Shown piece after piece: positions 44,541-52,878 of a stretch of 64,000 nt of DNA. Under the pieces are notes generated by a model. The model saw nothing but the letters and a program-made list of their open reading frames with translations, was not told where the DNA came from and searched no databases. The DNA comes from Blautia sp. An249. Lineage in GTDB: Bacteria > Bacillota > Clostridia > Lachnospirales > Lachnospiraceae. The stretch spans positions 62,001 to 126,000 of the forward strand of contig NZ_NFJL01000004.1 of NCBI RefSeq assembly GCF_002159835.1. Reading direction: 5' to 3'. Each line of letters starts with the position of its first letter. Position 1 is the stretch's first letter. Position numbers and translations under genes: made by a program.

Positions 44541-44603
44541 TTCTTTCTAACCTCTGCTAACAATACTTCTGTATTCCAGCATCTATTTCCTGTCTTTTCC
44601 TGT

Positions 44604-45437
44604 TTAGCCCAGCCGGAAACTATTACTTTCATCTCCCAGATAAATTTCTGTTCCTGCGGGAACTTCTTCTGTTCCATAATTGGCAAACCGTTTTCTGTCC
44701 GCCACCTGGTAAGTTCCGTTGGAAGAATAATCCGTGATGCTGTATCTGTTGGAATCACTGTTATACATGATGCTGCAGTGCTTTCTGCTGACTTTGTTTC
44801 CGGTCAGTACAATATTGCACTCATTGGGATTTCTGCCTATCACAATGGTTTCCATATGTCCGATGGGGATCTCCTGTCCGGCGTATTCCCCGGAAATACC
44901 GAAAATTCTTCCGGAAATTCCCGGCATACTGGTCATATTGTAGCCCACAGTCTGCTCGCCTCCTGAAGCTCCGTTATAAGAAGTATCGTAAGAGATGGCT
45001 CCCTGAGGATAGTCTGTCTGCGGTCCCTGAGACTGGTATCCGCCTCCGCTCATCTGGTTATTGTACCCGTCTGCCAGTTGATTGAAGTTCTTCACAAGGA
45101 TATAATAAGCAAAAAGCGCTGCGATACCGCAGGTCAGATAGGTACCTATAATCAACCACAGAATCACACTGCTTCCGTTTTCTACAATGGTAACTCCATA
45201 GCGCTTTCCGTTTTTCTGGATACGGTTTCCCACTTGATAAAACCAGTACCACAAATAAATTCCGCAGGTCAGGATTCCAAACAGCCATGCCAGAAGGTAA
45301 TTGGTGGTTTCTTCCCCGTCTCCCTGACACATTAAATTCATGTCTTCCGCATAGCGGTACCAGAAATAAAGGGCATAAATCCCGCAGGTTAAAATGGAAA
45401 GCAGTAAATATTTCGCAAAACTTCTTTGTTCAATCAT
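44604..45437 (-). CDS. DUF4234-FHA membrane protein
   Basis: About 277 residues. The N-terminal half is a DUF4234-like membrane domain with about three helices (L-T-C-G-I-Y-A-L-Y-F-W-Y repeated as L-T-C-G-I-Y-L-W-Y-W-F). A Gly/Gln-rich linker leads to a canonical C-terminal FHA domain (about 190-277: G-R-N-P-N-E, S-R-K-H, S-S-N-G-T) that would bind phosphothreonine. ATG 45437 has GGAGGG upstream and follows the M15 gene by 16 bases. A likely membrane docking site for targets of the operon's kinases. Confidence 0.85.
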   Translation of the reverse strand: MIEQRSFAKYLLLSILTCGIYALYFWYRYAEDMNLMCQGDGEETTNYLLAWLFGILTCGIYLWYWFYQVGNRIQKNGKRYGVTIVENGSSVILWLIIGTYLTCGIAALFAYYILVKNFNQLADGYNNQMSGGGYQSQGPQTDYPQGAISYDTSYNGASGGEQTVGYNMTSMPGISGRIFGISGEYAGQEIPIGHMETIVIGRNPNECNIVLTGNKVSRKHCSIMYNSDSNRYSITDYSSNGTYQVADRKRFANYGTEEVPAGTEIYLGDESNSFRLG

Positions 45438-45453
45438 CTCTTTCTCCCTCCTC

Positions 45454-46425
45454 TTATACAACAGGCTTTTCAAAATGCTGGAAATCTTTTGGATTTTCCC
45501 AGTCGCCTCCCCAGGTGAATCCATAGTTGGAAAAGATCTCATAACACAGATCTTCATGGGTTATCACATGGGCTTTTCCCGACTCTCGGTCGATAAATTC
45601 GTCGGCATTGGAGTGGGACCACTGGCTGGGCGCTCCGTTTTCATAAATCACGTAAGGATTCTGCTGCGGGTTAATGTCAATGGCACAGCCATATGCATGG
45701 TTGGACAGGCTGGAGCCCCCTGTCACTTCCCGGTAATTAAAGCAGGACGTGTTGTTTACCTCAATGGAGGCAAAATCTGTGTCCCCTCCGTTTCCGGCCC
45801 AGTAATTATCAATCAGATACATGGACTGGATTTCATATTCATTCTGAAACAACTCCCGGAAAACTCCCAGCACGTCTTCAGCAATCTGTGCGTTGACAAT
45901 CATTTCTCCCACCTGAATCTGGTGTTCAAAGTTGTAATGCAGCATTTTCAGGTAACGAAGCTGATCTAATCCTATATTGGGATTGTCCCGATAGGACTTT
46001 CCGTTGATTCTTCCCAGAATCTCTTCGGAAATCTCCTCTGCAGTAAAATACAGGGGCAGATTTTCCATATTGATTTGTGAACTTTCCAGTATATCCCCCG
46101 GCTGACTGGCGGTAAGTCCCTCCAGAAAGTTTGCCTCCGGGGCGGGCGCCTCCTGGACAGGTTCTGTTTCCATTGGCACCGTATCTGCAGTTTCCTCTGT
46201 ATCTGCAGTTGTATCTGTTTCCGCATCCGCCTGCTGTTCAGACGTCTGTATCAGAGGCTCTCTTTCTTCTTCCCTGGATTCGTTCTGATATTCTTTTCCC
46301 ATCTTTGTCTCTTTTAATTCCCGGGACACATGGAAATACTGATATAAAATCCCTCCCAGAAGCGCCAGCAATATGACAATGAGAACCGCCAGTAAAACGG
46401 AAACTATCCTTTTCTTATTTTTCAT
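45454..46425 (-). CDS. Membrane-anchored M15 family peptidase
   Basis: 323 residues. N-terminal TM helix (about 7-29), an acidic Thr/Glu-rich linker (about 45-95), then an M15-type domain with S-L-S-N-H-A-Y-G-C-A-I-D-I-N-P (zinc His and Asp) and F-Q-H-F-E near the end. M15 enzymes cut D-Ala-D-Ala or L-Ala-D-Glu bonds in peptidoglycan. Its presence inside the kinase/FHA operon suggests that cell-wall processing is an output or a partner of the signalling system. ATG 46425 lies 5 bases after the upstream kinase stop. Confidence 0.85.
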   Translation of the reverse strand: MKNKKRIVSVLLAVLIVILLALLGGILYQYFHVSRELKETKMGKEYQNESREEEREPLIQTSEQQADAETDTTADTEETADTVPMETEPVQEAPAPEANFLEGLTASQPGDILESSQINMENLPLYFTAEEISEEILGRINGKSYRDNPNIGLDQLRYLKMLHYNFEHQIQVGEMIVNAQIAEDVLGVFRELFQNEYEIQSMYLIDNYWAGNGGDTDFASIEVNNTSCFNYREVTGGSSLSNHAYGCAIDINPQQNPYVIYENGAPSQWSHSNADEFIDRESGKAHVITHEDLCYEIFSNYGFTWGGDWENPKDFQHFEKPVV

Positions 46426-46430
46426 GCCGA

Positions 46431-48284
46431 TTACTTCTCCCCGTAAATATGTATGTCGCTGATACAGGTGTCGTCCCAGCTGCTCCCCTGGTATACGTCA
46501 TCCAGTACAATCCGAAGCTGACTGGCTTTACACGGATAGCTGAGTTCCACACAGAACTTCTCCTTGGAATCCGGGAACACGATCTGTGTCTCAAATTCTC
46601 CCATCTTCAGCGTTAAAGTTTTCGGCCGGTTGTTGCCTTTATAATATTTGTCGTTCTTCCAGTTCCCCAGCCAGAAAAACAGGTATTTTACCCTGTATTC
46701 CTGATCGAACTGAGCATCCACATACTCTCCGATACCGGGTCCGGAAACCCCTTCCTCCCAGTTGGTCTGCAGAGAATCATCAAACATTTTAAGTGGTTCG
46801 TTGGTAACCCCGTTATTCTGGCTGATGGTAGAAGTGGCTGTGGCTGACAGTACTTTTACCTTATCTAAGCCATCCATCTGCACACTGTTTGCGTTCTCAA
46901 CCAGCGTTGCCGTAATCTCTGACGGAGCCGGTGTGGGCGTTGCCTGTTCCGGCTCCGCAGACTCTTCCTGGTCCGCTGCTGCCGGCTCTTCTTCCCTGAC
47001 CTGGGACGTTTCACCTCTTCCGTATTCCGTAGAGACTATCTGATTTTCTCTTTCCTCTTCCCTGCCCCCGTTCAGCAGAACTACAGCGGCGGCTATGATC
47101 AGCATAAAAAGAATCCCGGGAATGATAATTGCCAGAGGATTCACCGAAGAAGACCTTGGCTGAGGCTGGGTTCTGGGTTGTGGCTGAGTCCTGGGCTGAG
47201 GCTGGGTCCTTGGCTGAGGTCTGGGCTGCGGTTGGGGCTGTGGCCTGGGCTGTGGCTGCGGTTGGGGTTGCGGCCTGGGGGCCTCTCCTCCATAAAGGGC
47301 GCCCATAAGACTTTCCACATCCTGATAACGATCTTCTACTTTTACTGCCAGACCTTTGGCAATCACCTCCGAAAGATGTTTCGATACCTTCATCTGAGGA
47401 TTTTCCCCGGCAAGTTCCTCCAAAGTCTTTAAATCGTCATTCACCATCCGGTCGATGGCCTCTCCCGGAACTTTTCCGGAACACATCTTGTACATAGTAG
47501 CGCACAGGGCGTAGATGTCTGTCCAGGGGCCCTGGCGTCCTCTGGTCTGATACTGTTCCACCGGCGCGTATCCATGTTTCAGAAGAATCGTAAGACTTTT
47601 GGTCTCTGTTCCTGTTGCCATTCTGGCCGCCCCGAAATCAATCAGGGTGACTTTCTTATCTTTTCCAATCAGAATATTCTCCGGACTTATATCTCTGTGG
47701 ATAATGCCCGCTTTATGTATCTTAGCCAGAGACTGCAGAACCGGTTTCATTATACTTAATACGGATTCTTCTGACAGCGGATGTCCTACGCTCTGCAGAT
47801 ATTTTTTCAGAGAAGTTCCATCCACATAATCCATAACCAGATAAGCTGTCTGGTTCTCGAAGAAGAAATCTTTTACCGAAACAACTCCCGGAAGTTCCTG
47901 AAACTTTGCCAGATTTCTGGCTTCCTGTTCAAATCCCTTCAGGCCGGTTTCATAATGCCGGGCTTTTTCTCCCGACATGATATTGACGGTTTCATTACTT
48001 TTAAACTGCGTGTCCCTGGTTGCAAGTCCCACCGGAAAATATTCCTTTACCGCAACTTCAATTTCCAGCATCAGATCCCACCCTAAATAGGTGATTCCAA
48101 AGCCTCCCTCTCCGATAACCTTTCCCAGCATATATCGGCCGGATAAAATGGTCTGGCAGGGTAAAGTTCTTGCATTCCTCTGAGACTCGTACTGTTCCAG
48201 ATTAAACCCGCAATGGGGACAGTCCTGATGTACGTCTTCCACTTCTTTCATACATCCGGGACAGATTTTATTGGGATCTATCAT
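46431..48284 (-). CDS. Zinc-ribbon Ser/Thr kinase with extracellular discoidin-like domain
   Basis: 617 residues. Zinc ribbon (Cys 8, 11, 22, 25), kinase domain (about 50-330) with G-E-G-G-F-G-I-T-Y, V-A-V-K-E-Y-F-P, H-R-D-I-S-P-E-N and D-F-G-A-A, a Pro/Gln/Arg/Thr repeat linker (about 337-383), a TM helix (about 390-412) and a C-terminal beta-sandwich (about 475-617) resembling the discoidin-like NADase-type glycan-binding domain (W-x-E-G-V-S-G-P-G-I-G-E-Y, C-I-S-D-I-H-I-Y-G). A receptor kinase that may sense a cell-wall sugar is a reasonable inference. Again Ser replaces the catalytic-loop Lys. Confidence 0.88.
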   Translation of the reverse strand: MIDPNKICPGCMKEVEDVHQDCPHCGFNLEQYESQRNARTLPCQTILSGRYMLGKVIGEGGFGITYLGWDLMLEIEVAVKEYFPVGLATRDTQFKSNETVNIMSGEKARHYETGLKGFEQEARNLAKFQELPGVVSVKDFFFENQTAYLVMDYVDGTSLKKYLQSVGHPLSEESVLSIMKPVLQSLAKIHKAGIIHRDISPENILIGKDKKVTLIDFGAARMATGTETKSLTILLKHGYAPVEQYQTRGRQGPWTDIYALCATMYKMCSGKVPGEAIDRMVNDDLKTLEELAGENPQMKVSKHLSEVIAKGLAVKVEDRYQDVESLMGALYGGEAPRPQPQPQPQPRPQPQPQPRPQPRTQPQPRTQPQPRTQPQPRSSSVNPLAIIIPGILFMLIIAAAVVLLNGGREEERENQIVSTEYGRGETSQVREEEPAAADQEESAEPEQATPTPAPSEITATLVENANSVQMDGLDKVKVLSATATSTISQNNGVTNEPLKMFDDSLQTNWEEGVSGPGIGEYVDAQFDQEYRVKYLFFWLGNWKNDKYYKGNNRPKTLTLKMGEFETQIVFPDSKEKFCVELSYPCKASQLRIVLDDVYQGSSWDDTCISDIHIYGEK

Positions 48285-48304
48285 CTCTCCATTTCCCTCC
48301 TGTA

Positions 48305-48967
48305 TTAATCATCCCAGCTAAAGTCCGGTCCGCACAGAGGAACAAACAGCAGTTTATAATTTCCAATCATTAATACATCTCTGTCTTTTAGCTGACGGTT
48401 GGAAAGCACCACTTCATCATTGACGTAAAACAGCTCTCTGGATTCTCCCGGCTGTACCAGGAAAATTCTGGCTCTCGGTTCATACACCAGGATGGCGTGT
48501 TTGTCTCTGGACACGCTTCTGTCTCCGCTTAAGACCACGTCCATTCCGGCGCCTCTTCCGATGAAGTTACGCCCGGATTTTAAAACAAAGGCTTCTCCTC
48601 TTTTTTCTCCTTCTATGCAGACCAGCCATCCTACTACCGGCTCCTGTCCCAGTTCGTCCATATAATATCCTACCGTACGGTTTTCTTCCTCCTGCTGGAT
48701 CTTCTGCACATTCTCCTTGAGCGATTCCCCCGGAGCGGGCTCGATGGGAACCGTCTGAAAACCACTGTTCGGAACCGGTCCCGGATTTGGCTGGAAATTG
48801 CCGGCCGGCGCCTGGGGACTGTCATTATAAAGCCCGACAGTCATTCCTTCCTCGCCTCCCTGCTGAGGCTGGCTTGGCATCTGTCCGCCCATGTTCTGAC
48901 AATGGGGACAGCTGTCATATTTCTCCTCATCATAAAAATGCCCGTTTTCACACTTCCTTAATTTCAT
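48305..48967 (-). CDS. Zinc-ribbon FHA-like protein
   Basis: About 220 residues. N-terminal zinc-ribbon-like C-E-N-G-H-F-Y-D...C-P-H-C, a Gly/Pro/Gln linker, then an FHA-like domain (about 125-215, I-G-R-G-A-G-M-D). The phosphopeptide-binding S-R-x-H is changed to S-R-D-K-H (one extra residue) and no N-G follows, so phosphothreonine binding is uncertain. ATG 48967 with AGGAGG upstream overlaps the PP2C gene end by 20 bases. It has the same architecture as the protein at 51542-52126. Confidence 0.8.
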   Translation of the reverse strand: MKLRKCENGHFYDEEKYDSCPHCQNMGGQMPSQPQQGGEEGMTVGLYNDSPQAPAGNFQPNPGPVPNSGFQTVPIEPAPGESLKENVQKIQQEEENRTVGYYMDELGQEPVVGWLVCIEGEKRGEAFVLKSGRNFIGRGAGMDVVLSGDRSVSRDKHAILVYEPRARIFLVQPGESRELFYVNDEVVLSNRQLKDRDVLMIGNYKLLFVPLCGPDFSWDD

Positions 48968-49790
48968 CACTCTTTCCTCCTACTCTCATTTTATCCAACT
49001 TCATCCCACTGTATTTCACCAGAAGGACCGAACAATTATCTAAAGGGCCGCGTCCGTATTCCATAGCCATATCAATCAGCACGTCTGCGGTTTTCATAAA
49101 ATTATCTTCGCATACTTCTATCAGATTCTGTATTTCTTCGTCTTTCAGCGACTTATACAGACCGTCGCTGCACAAAAGCACCACGTCTCCCACATGGAGT
49201 TCAAAGGGCTGCTGGGTTAAATCCATCATTCGCAGTCCATCCATCCCCAGATAACTGATCAGCGCCTCTTTCCTTGCGCTTTCTTTCTCATATTCTTCCT
49301 GACTGATGCTTCCGTCGCTTAATGACTGTTCCAGAAGAAGCTGATAATTATGTGGACGGGTTACCTGTACCATCTCATGGTTCCGTATAATATAGATTTT
49401 ACTGTCTCCAACAGACATCCAGTATAAGGAACTTCCTGTAATGTAAACCACCACAGCCGTTGTCCCTGCCTGCAGCTTTTCTCCTTTTATATTTAAAAGA
49501 GAAGCCACATGTTCATCCATCCGTATAGCGGCCTTTTTCAGAAACTCCGGTGGATCCTGAAGAGGCATTTCACAGTCCGCATATTCCATCAGCGTGTCAA
49601 TTGCTGCGCTGCTTGCAATTTCTCCCGCAGACATTCCTCCCATTCCGTCACAGACAACGCCCAGAAAATCATCGCCGTATTTTTTATGGCTCATATTATC
49701 CTGCTGCCTTTTTCTGTCTCCTACACAGGAAGCGGCGCATATCTGAAGATGGGGAATCGAATCTTCTGAAAAAATTCTTACTGTGTCGAT
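48948..49790 (-). CDS. PP2C-family phosphatase, probable ATC start
   Basis: About 280 residues if it starts at ATC 49790. The conserved N-terminal motif G-D-R-K-R-Q-Q-D-N (metal and phosphate binding, R/D of motif 1) lies upstream of the first ATG (49694); an ORF from that ATG (248 residues) would lack it. The remaining PP2C motifs are present: C-D-G-M-G-G, C-S-D-G-L-Y and L-D-N-C-S. No ATG, GTG or TTG exists in frame between the TGA at 49806-49808 and 49694. GAAGG lies 7 bases before ATC 49790. Alternatively one base was lost in the A-run near 49804. It should reverse the operon's kinases. Confidence 0.75.
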   Translation of the reverse strand: MDTVRIFSEDSIPHLQICAASCVGDRKRQQDNMSHKKYGDDFLGVVCDGMGGMSAGEIASSAAIDTLMEYADCEMPLQDPPEFLKKAAIRMDEHVASLLNIKGEKLQAGTTAVVVYITGSSLYWMSVGDSKIYIIRNHEMVQVTRPHNYQLLLEQSLSDGSISQEEYEKESARKEALISYLGMDGLRMMDLTQQPFELHVGDVVLLCSDGLYKSLKDEEIQNLIEVCEDNFMKTADVLIDMAMEYGRGPLDNCSVLLVKYSGMKLDKMRVGGKSDEIKEV

Positions 49791-49814
49791 AAAATCACCT
49801 TCTTTTCATCTGTT

Positions 49815-51548
49815 TTAACCATTTTTTTCCTGCCACTGAATGACCATTTCCATATTTCCCGCGCAGATCAAATCCCCGGGATTCAGCGGCTGCCGGCCCA
49901 GAAGCCGGACTCCGTTTACCATCGTACCGTTTGTACTTTCCAAATCGGTTATAAATATCCTTCCTTTTTCAAACTCCAGCACGAAATGCTGCTTGGACAT
50001 TCTGCTGTCCTGAATGCAAAGTCCGCAGAGCTGGGAAGAACGTCCTACAATCAGGCTGTCGCTTAAAAAGCGTTCAATTACAGCGCCGGCGGAAGTACCG
50101 GAACGAAGCTGAATCTGCAGCGCAGCTCCGGGAACATCTTTAAATTCCACCTTCTGGCGCTTCTCCACCTGCACCTGATCCTGCAGGGTGAGTTTATCAT
50201 CTATAACCACTAAGCCTTTGTTCTTTTTAATTTTCCGGTATATAATAATTGCCGTTGCCGCCGCTGCTGCCACCAGCACAATGGCTAAAAGCCAGCCCCA
50301 GCTTTTCAGAAAGCTTACAATTTTCAGATTCAAATCCCCCTCCAGAGTTAGATTCGCCGTATCCTCCAGGGGGTTCTTTTCCATCGAATAATCTGTAATA
50401 TTTTTAAATTCCAGGGTATAATCTCCCCGGTAAAAATTATCCTTGAAAGTCAGGGTGGCTATTCTTTTCTCTTCCACGGAGCTGGCTTCCGGTACCAGCG
50501 ATTTTTCTTTTTTATCAATAAGCTGGAAATTCTCCGCCTCGTCAATTCCATTCATGGCTTCTGTAAATATTACCTGAATCTGGTTGTCGCTTAACTGCAC
50601 CACATCCTCAATCTGAGGCGCCTCCGTATCTTTTTCATATTCGGTAACTTCTGTCTTTAAAGATTCTGTTTTCGGGTACTGCTGAAAGGTAAGCTTCACC
50701 GTCTCCACTTCCTTGCTGACCAGATTGCTGCTTCCTTTCATCCCCAGAACCCTGGCCTGGTACAGTTGTTCCTTTAACTGAATTAAATCCTGAGATACGG
50801 CTGTAGACTCCGGTACAGTTAAGGCTCCGCCGCTGCTTCTTACAAACTCGCCGAAGGAATTGACGGCTTCCGTCTTTTTCTCTTTCCCTACTGCAATCCC
50901 GTAAACAGGAAGCCCTTTGGCCTGAAGCTCATTTAATGCTTCCTGGCTTGTGGATTTCCCCACAGCTTCATCCAGTCCGTCTGTAAAAACCAGAGCCACC
51001 TTTCTGTCGATGCTCCCCTTATTTTCCACACTTAAATCTGCCGCCTGGTGAAGGGCTTCAAACAACTGGGTATTCTCATTGTCATTCTGAATGCCGTCCA
51101 GAAGTTTCTTTCTTTCCTCCTGGCTTTCGCTTCCCACCCATACAGTCTTCACATCATTTCCGAAGGTAAGCAGCATACATTTCTCCGTATCCTTTAGCTG
51201 TCCCGCAAAGTCTAACAGGGCGTCCTTGGCTCCCTGGAAGCTTTCCGCGTCAATGGATCCGGATATATCCAGAAGACACATATAGAGAATTCCTTCCCCG
51301 GAATCACCGAAATCCCCTATGGATTCCACAGACAACTCCTCATCCTCTTTCTGTGCCGTGATTTGCTGGAAATCCACGTCCTGTACGTCTTCCCCCATCA
51401 GGTACACTTTAACCTGGGGCATACACACAGATACCTGCTCCATGCGCACATCGCTGGCCGATGCTCCGTAGGATGCCTGCGGAACCAGAAAAATTCCTGT
51501 CAGCATCAGAAGAACTGCGGTCAAAATGCGTATTCCTCGATTTACCAT
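49815..51548 (-). CDS. vWA-FHA membrane protein
   Basis: 577 residues. Signal peptide (to about 29), an extracytoplasmic vWA domain (about 85-265) with a complete MIDAS D-I-S-G-S (94-98) and a later T-D-G-L-D, a beta-rich region, a TM helix (about 415-438) and a cytoplasmic C-terminal FHA domain (about 490-570; G-R-S-S-Q, S-K-Q-H, S-T-N-G-T) that is canonical. So an outside ligand-binding domain is joined to an inside phosphothreonine reader. It overlaps the FHA gene upstream by 7 bases. Confidence 0.9.
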   Translation of the reverse strand: MVNRGIRILTAVLLMLTGIFLVPQASYGASASDVRMEQVSVCMPQVKVYLMGEDVQDVDFQQITAQKEDEELSVESIGDFGDSGEGILYMCLLDISGSIDAESFQGAKDALLDFAGQLKDTEKCMLLTFGNDVKTVWVGSESQEERKKLLDGIQNDNENTQLFEALHQAADLSVENKGSIDRKVALVFTDGLDEAVGKSTSQEALNELQAKGLPVYGIAVGKEKKTEAVNSFGEFVRSSGGALTVPESTAVSQDLIQLKEQLYQARVLGMKGSSNLVSKEVETVKLTFQQYPKTESLKTEVTEYEKDTEAPQIEDVVQLSDNQIQVIFTEAMNGIDEAENFQLIDKKEKSLVPEASSVEEKRIATLTFKDNFYRGDYTLEFKNITDYSMEKNPLEDTANLTLEGDLNLKIVSFLKSWGWLLAIVLVAAAAATAIIIYRKIKKNKGLVVIDDKLTLQDQVQVEKRQKVEFKDVPGAALQIQLRSGTSAGAVIERFLSDSLIVGRSSQLCGLCIQDSRMSKQHFVLEFEKGRIFITDLESTNGTMVNGVRLLGRQPLNPGDLICAGNMEMVIQWQEKNG

Positions 51549-52126
51549 TTTCTATTCCCCCTGCAAAAAGCAATAAATTCAAATTCACTGTCCCCCAGTC
51601 GGAAACAGTCCCCCGACTGAAGCTCTCTTTCACTTTCCAGCGCTTTTCCTTCCATATAAGTCAGACTTCCCGCTTCCGGAACCAGGAAGAATCGGTTCTG
51701 TTTATATTCGTAAACAATCCGGCAATGGGTCTTCTGTGAAATTTTCTGGTCATTTAACACACACACATCCATCTGTACTCCGCGGCCGATCCGGTTGTTT
51801 CCGTGATGCAGCCGGTAATCTCTTCCCTGATTGACGCCTTCTACGCAGACCAGCCATCCGGTAACAAAATCGTTTCCTTTCACAGGGGAATAAAACGCTA
51901 CGGTTTTCTCATCATCTCCCTGATAAGCCACGTTTCTTTCGATTACAATGGATTCACTCTCCGGCTTTCTGTTAAAAGACTGGGCAATCGTTTTGGAATC
52001 CTCTTCCTGAAAATGGAAAACCGTCCGATCCAGATTCCCTTCCTGTTTCTTTCTCTCACAGAACGGACATTTTTCATATTTTCCATTATCATAAAAATGG
52101 CCGCTGTCACATCTTACAATTGCCAT
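51542..52126 (-). CDS. Zinc-ribbon FHA-like protein
   Basis: 194 residues. Zinc-ribbon-like N-terminus (C-D-S-G-H-F-Y-D...C-P-F-C) and an FHA-like domain (about 100-185, I-G-R-G-V-Q-M-D) in which S-R-x-H is replaced by S-Q-K-T-H and N-G is missing. The domain order and both deviations match 48305-48967, suggesting duplication. The start ATG 52126 follows the PP2C stop by 11 bases. Confidence 0.8.
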   Translation of the reverse strand: MAIVRCDSGHFYDNGKYEKCPFCERKKQEGNLDRTVFHFQEEDSKTIAQSFNRKPESESIVIERNVAYQGDDEKTVAFYSPVKGNDFVTGWLVCVEGVNQGRDYRLHHGNNRIGRGVQMDVCVLNDQKISQKTHCRIVYEYKQNRFFLVPEAGSLTYMEGKALESERELQSGDCFRLGDSEFEFIAFCRGNRKW

Positions 52127-52137
52127 ATTCTCCCTCC

Positions 52138-52860
52138 CTATCGAATCCAGATTCCTATGGCGGAGAAATTATCCTGTTTATCCAGAAATCCTCTCCTTAG
52201 CACCATACGTTTCATTTTATTCAGCCACTCCTGGGGACTCCTGGAGTGAGCCAGTGTTTTTTCCATATCTTTTTCTTTCACATATTCCCAGAAACCGTCT
52301 GTACACAAGAGAAGGCTGACCCCTTTTTTCTTCTCCCAGACTTCTGTGGTATCGTATTTAATCTCCCGCTTCCGGTCGCCCAGAACCCGCAAAAGTTTAT
52401 TTCTGTCGGGATGTTTCCGGATTTCGCTTTCCTTAATCTCCCCTCCCAGGGCAAGCATCTGGGGAACGCTGTGATCCGTGCTCCGAAAAGCCATTTTCCC
52501 GTCCTCGAACAGATAGAGGCGGGTATCGCCGATATAAGCTCCGTAGATTTTATCCTGAATCAGACAGATGGTTAAGGTTGTCTTTACGCCTCTTGGCATG
52601 TCCATTAGATCCTGGAGTTCTACCAGGTTCTGATTGCCTTTTAGAAAGGCGGTCTGAAAGTATTCCCCGGGTTCGCAGTCATTCCGGTAATGTTCCAGGA
52701 CAAAACGAACCGTCTCGCCGGACGCAATCTCGCCTTTTCCGTGTCCTCCCAGCCCGTCTGCCACTGCAAATACACCCATTTCCTCGTGAAAATAAATCCC
52801 TACAGAGTCTTCCTGATAAGGGCGTTTTCCTTTTTCATTAATACTGGAATAAGTAATCAT
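52138..52860 (-). CDS. PP2C-family protein phosphatase
   Basis: 240 residues, a compact bacterial PP2C. Motifs: K-R-P-Y-Q-E-D near residue 13, V-A-D-G-L-G-G-H, T-D-G-F-W and Q-D-N-F-S at the C-terminus, giving the metal-binding Asp residues. It removes phosphate from Ser/Thr. GGAGGAGG precedes ATG 52860. Second gene of the operon. Confidence 0.92.
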   Translation of the reverse strand: MITYSSINEKGKRPYQEDSVGIYFHEEMGVFAVADGLGGHGKGEIASGETVRFVLEHYRNDCEPGEYFQTAFLKGNQNLVELQDLMDMPRGVKTTLTICLIQDKIYGAYIGDTRLYLFEDGKMAFRSTDHSVPQMLALGGEIKESEIRKHPDRNKLLRVLGDRKREIKYDTTEVWEKKKGVSLLLCTDGFWEYVKEKDMEKTLAHSRSPQEWLNKMKRMVLRRGFLDKQDNFSAIGIWIR

Positions 52861-52878
52861 GACCCTCCTCCTGTTTCT

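Noticed and set aside
47160-47285. A CRISPR-like or satellite repeat at the Pro/Gln stretch
   Set aside because: It is an in-frame coding repeat within the kinase, with short period and no spacers.
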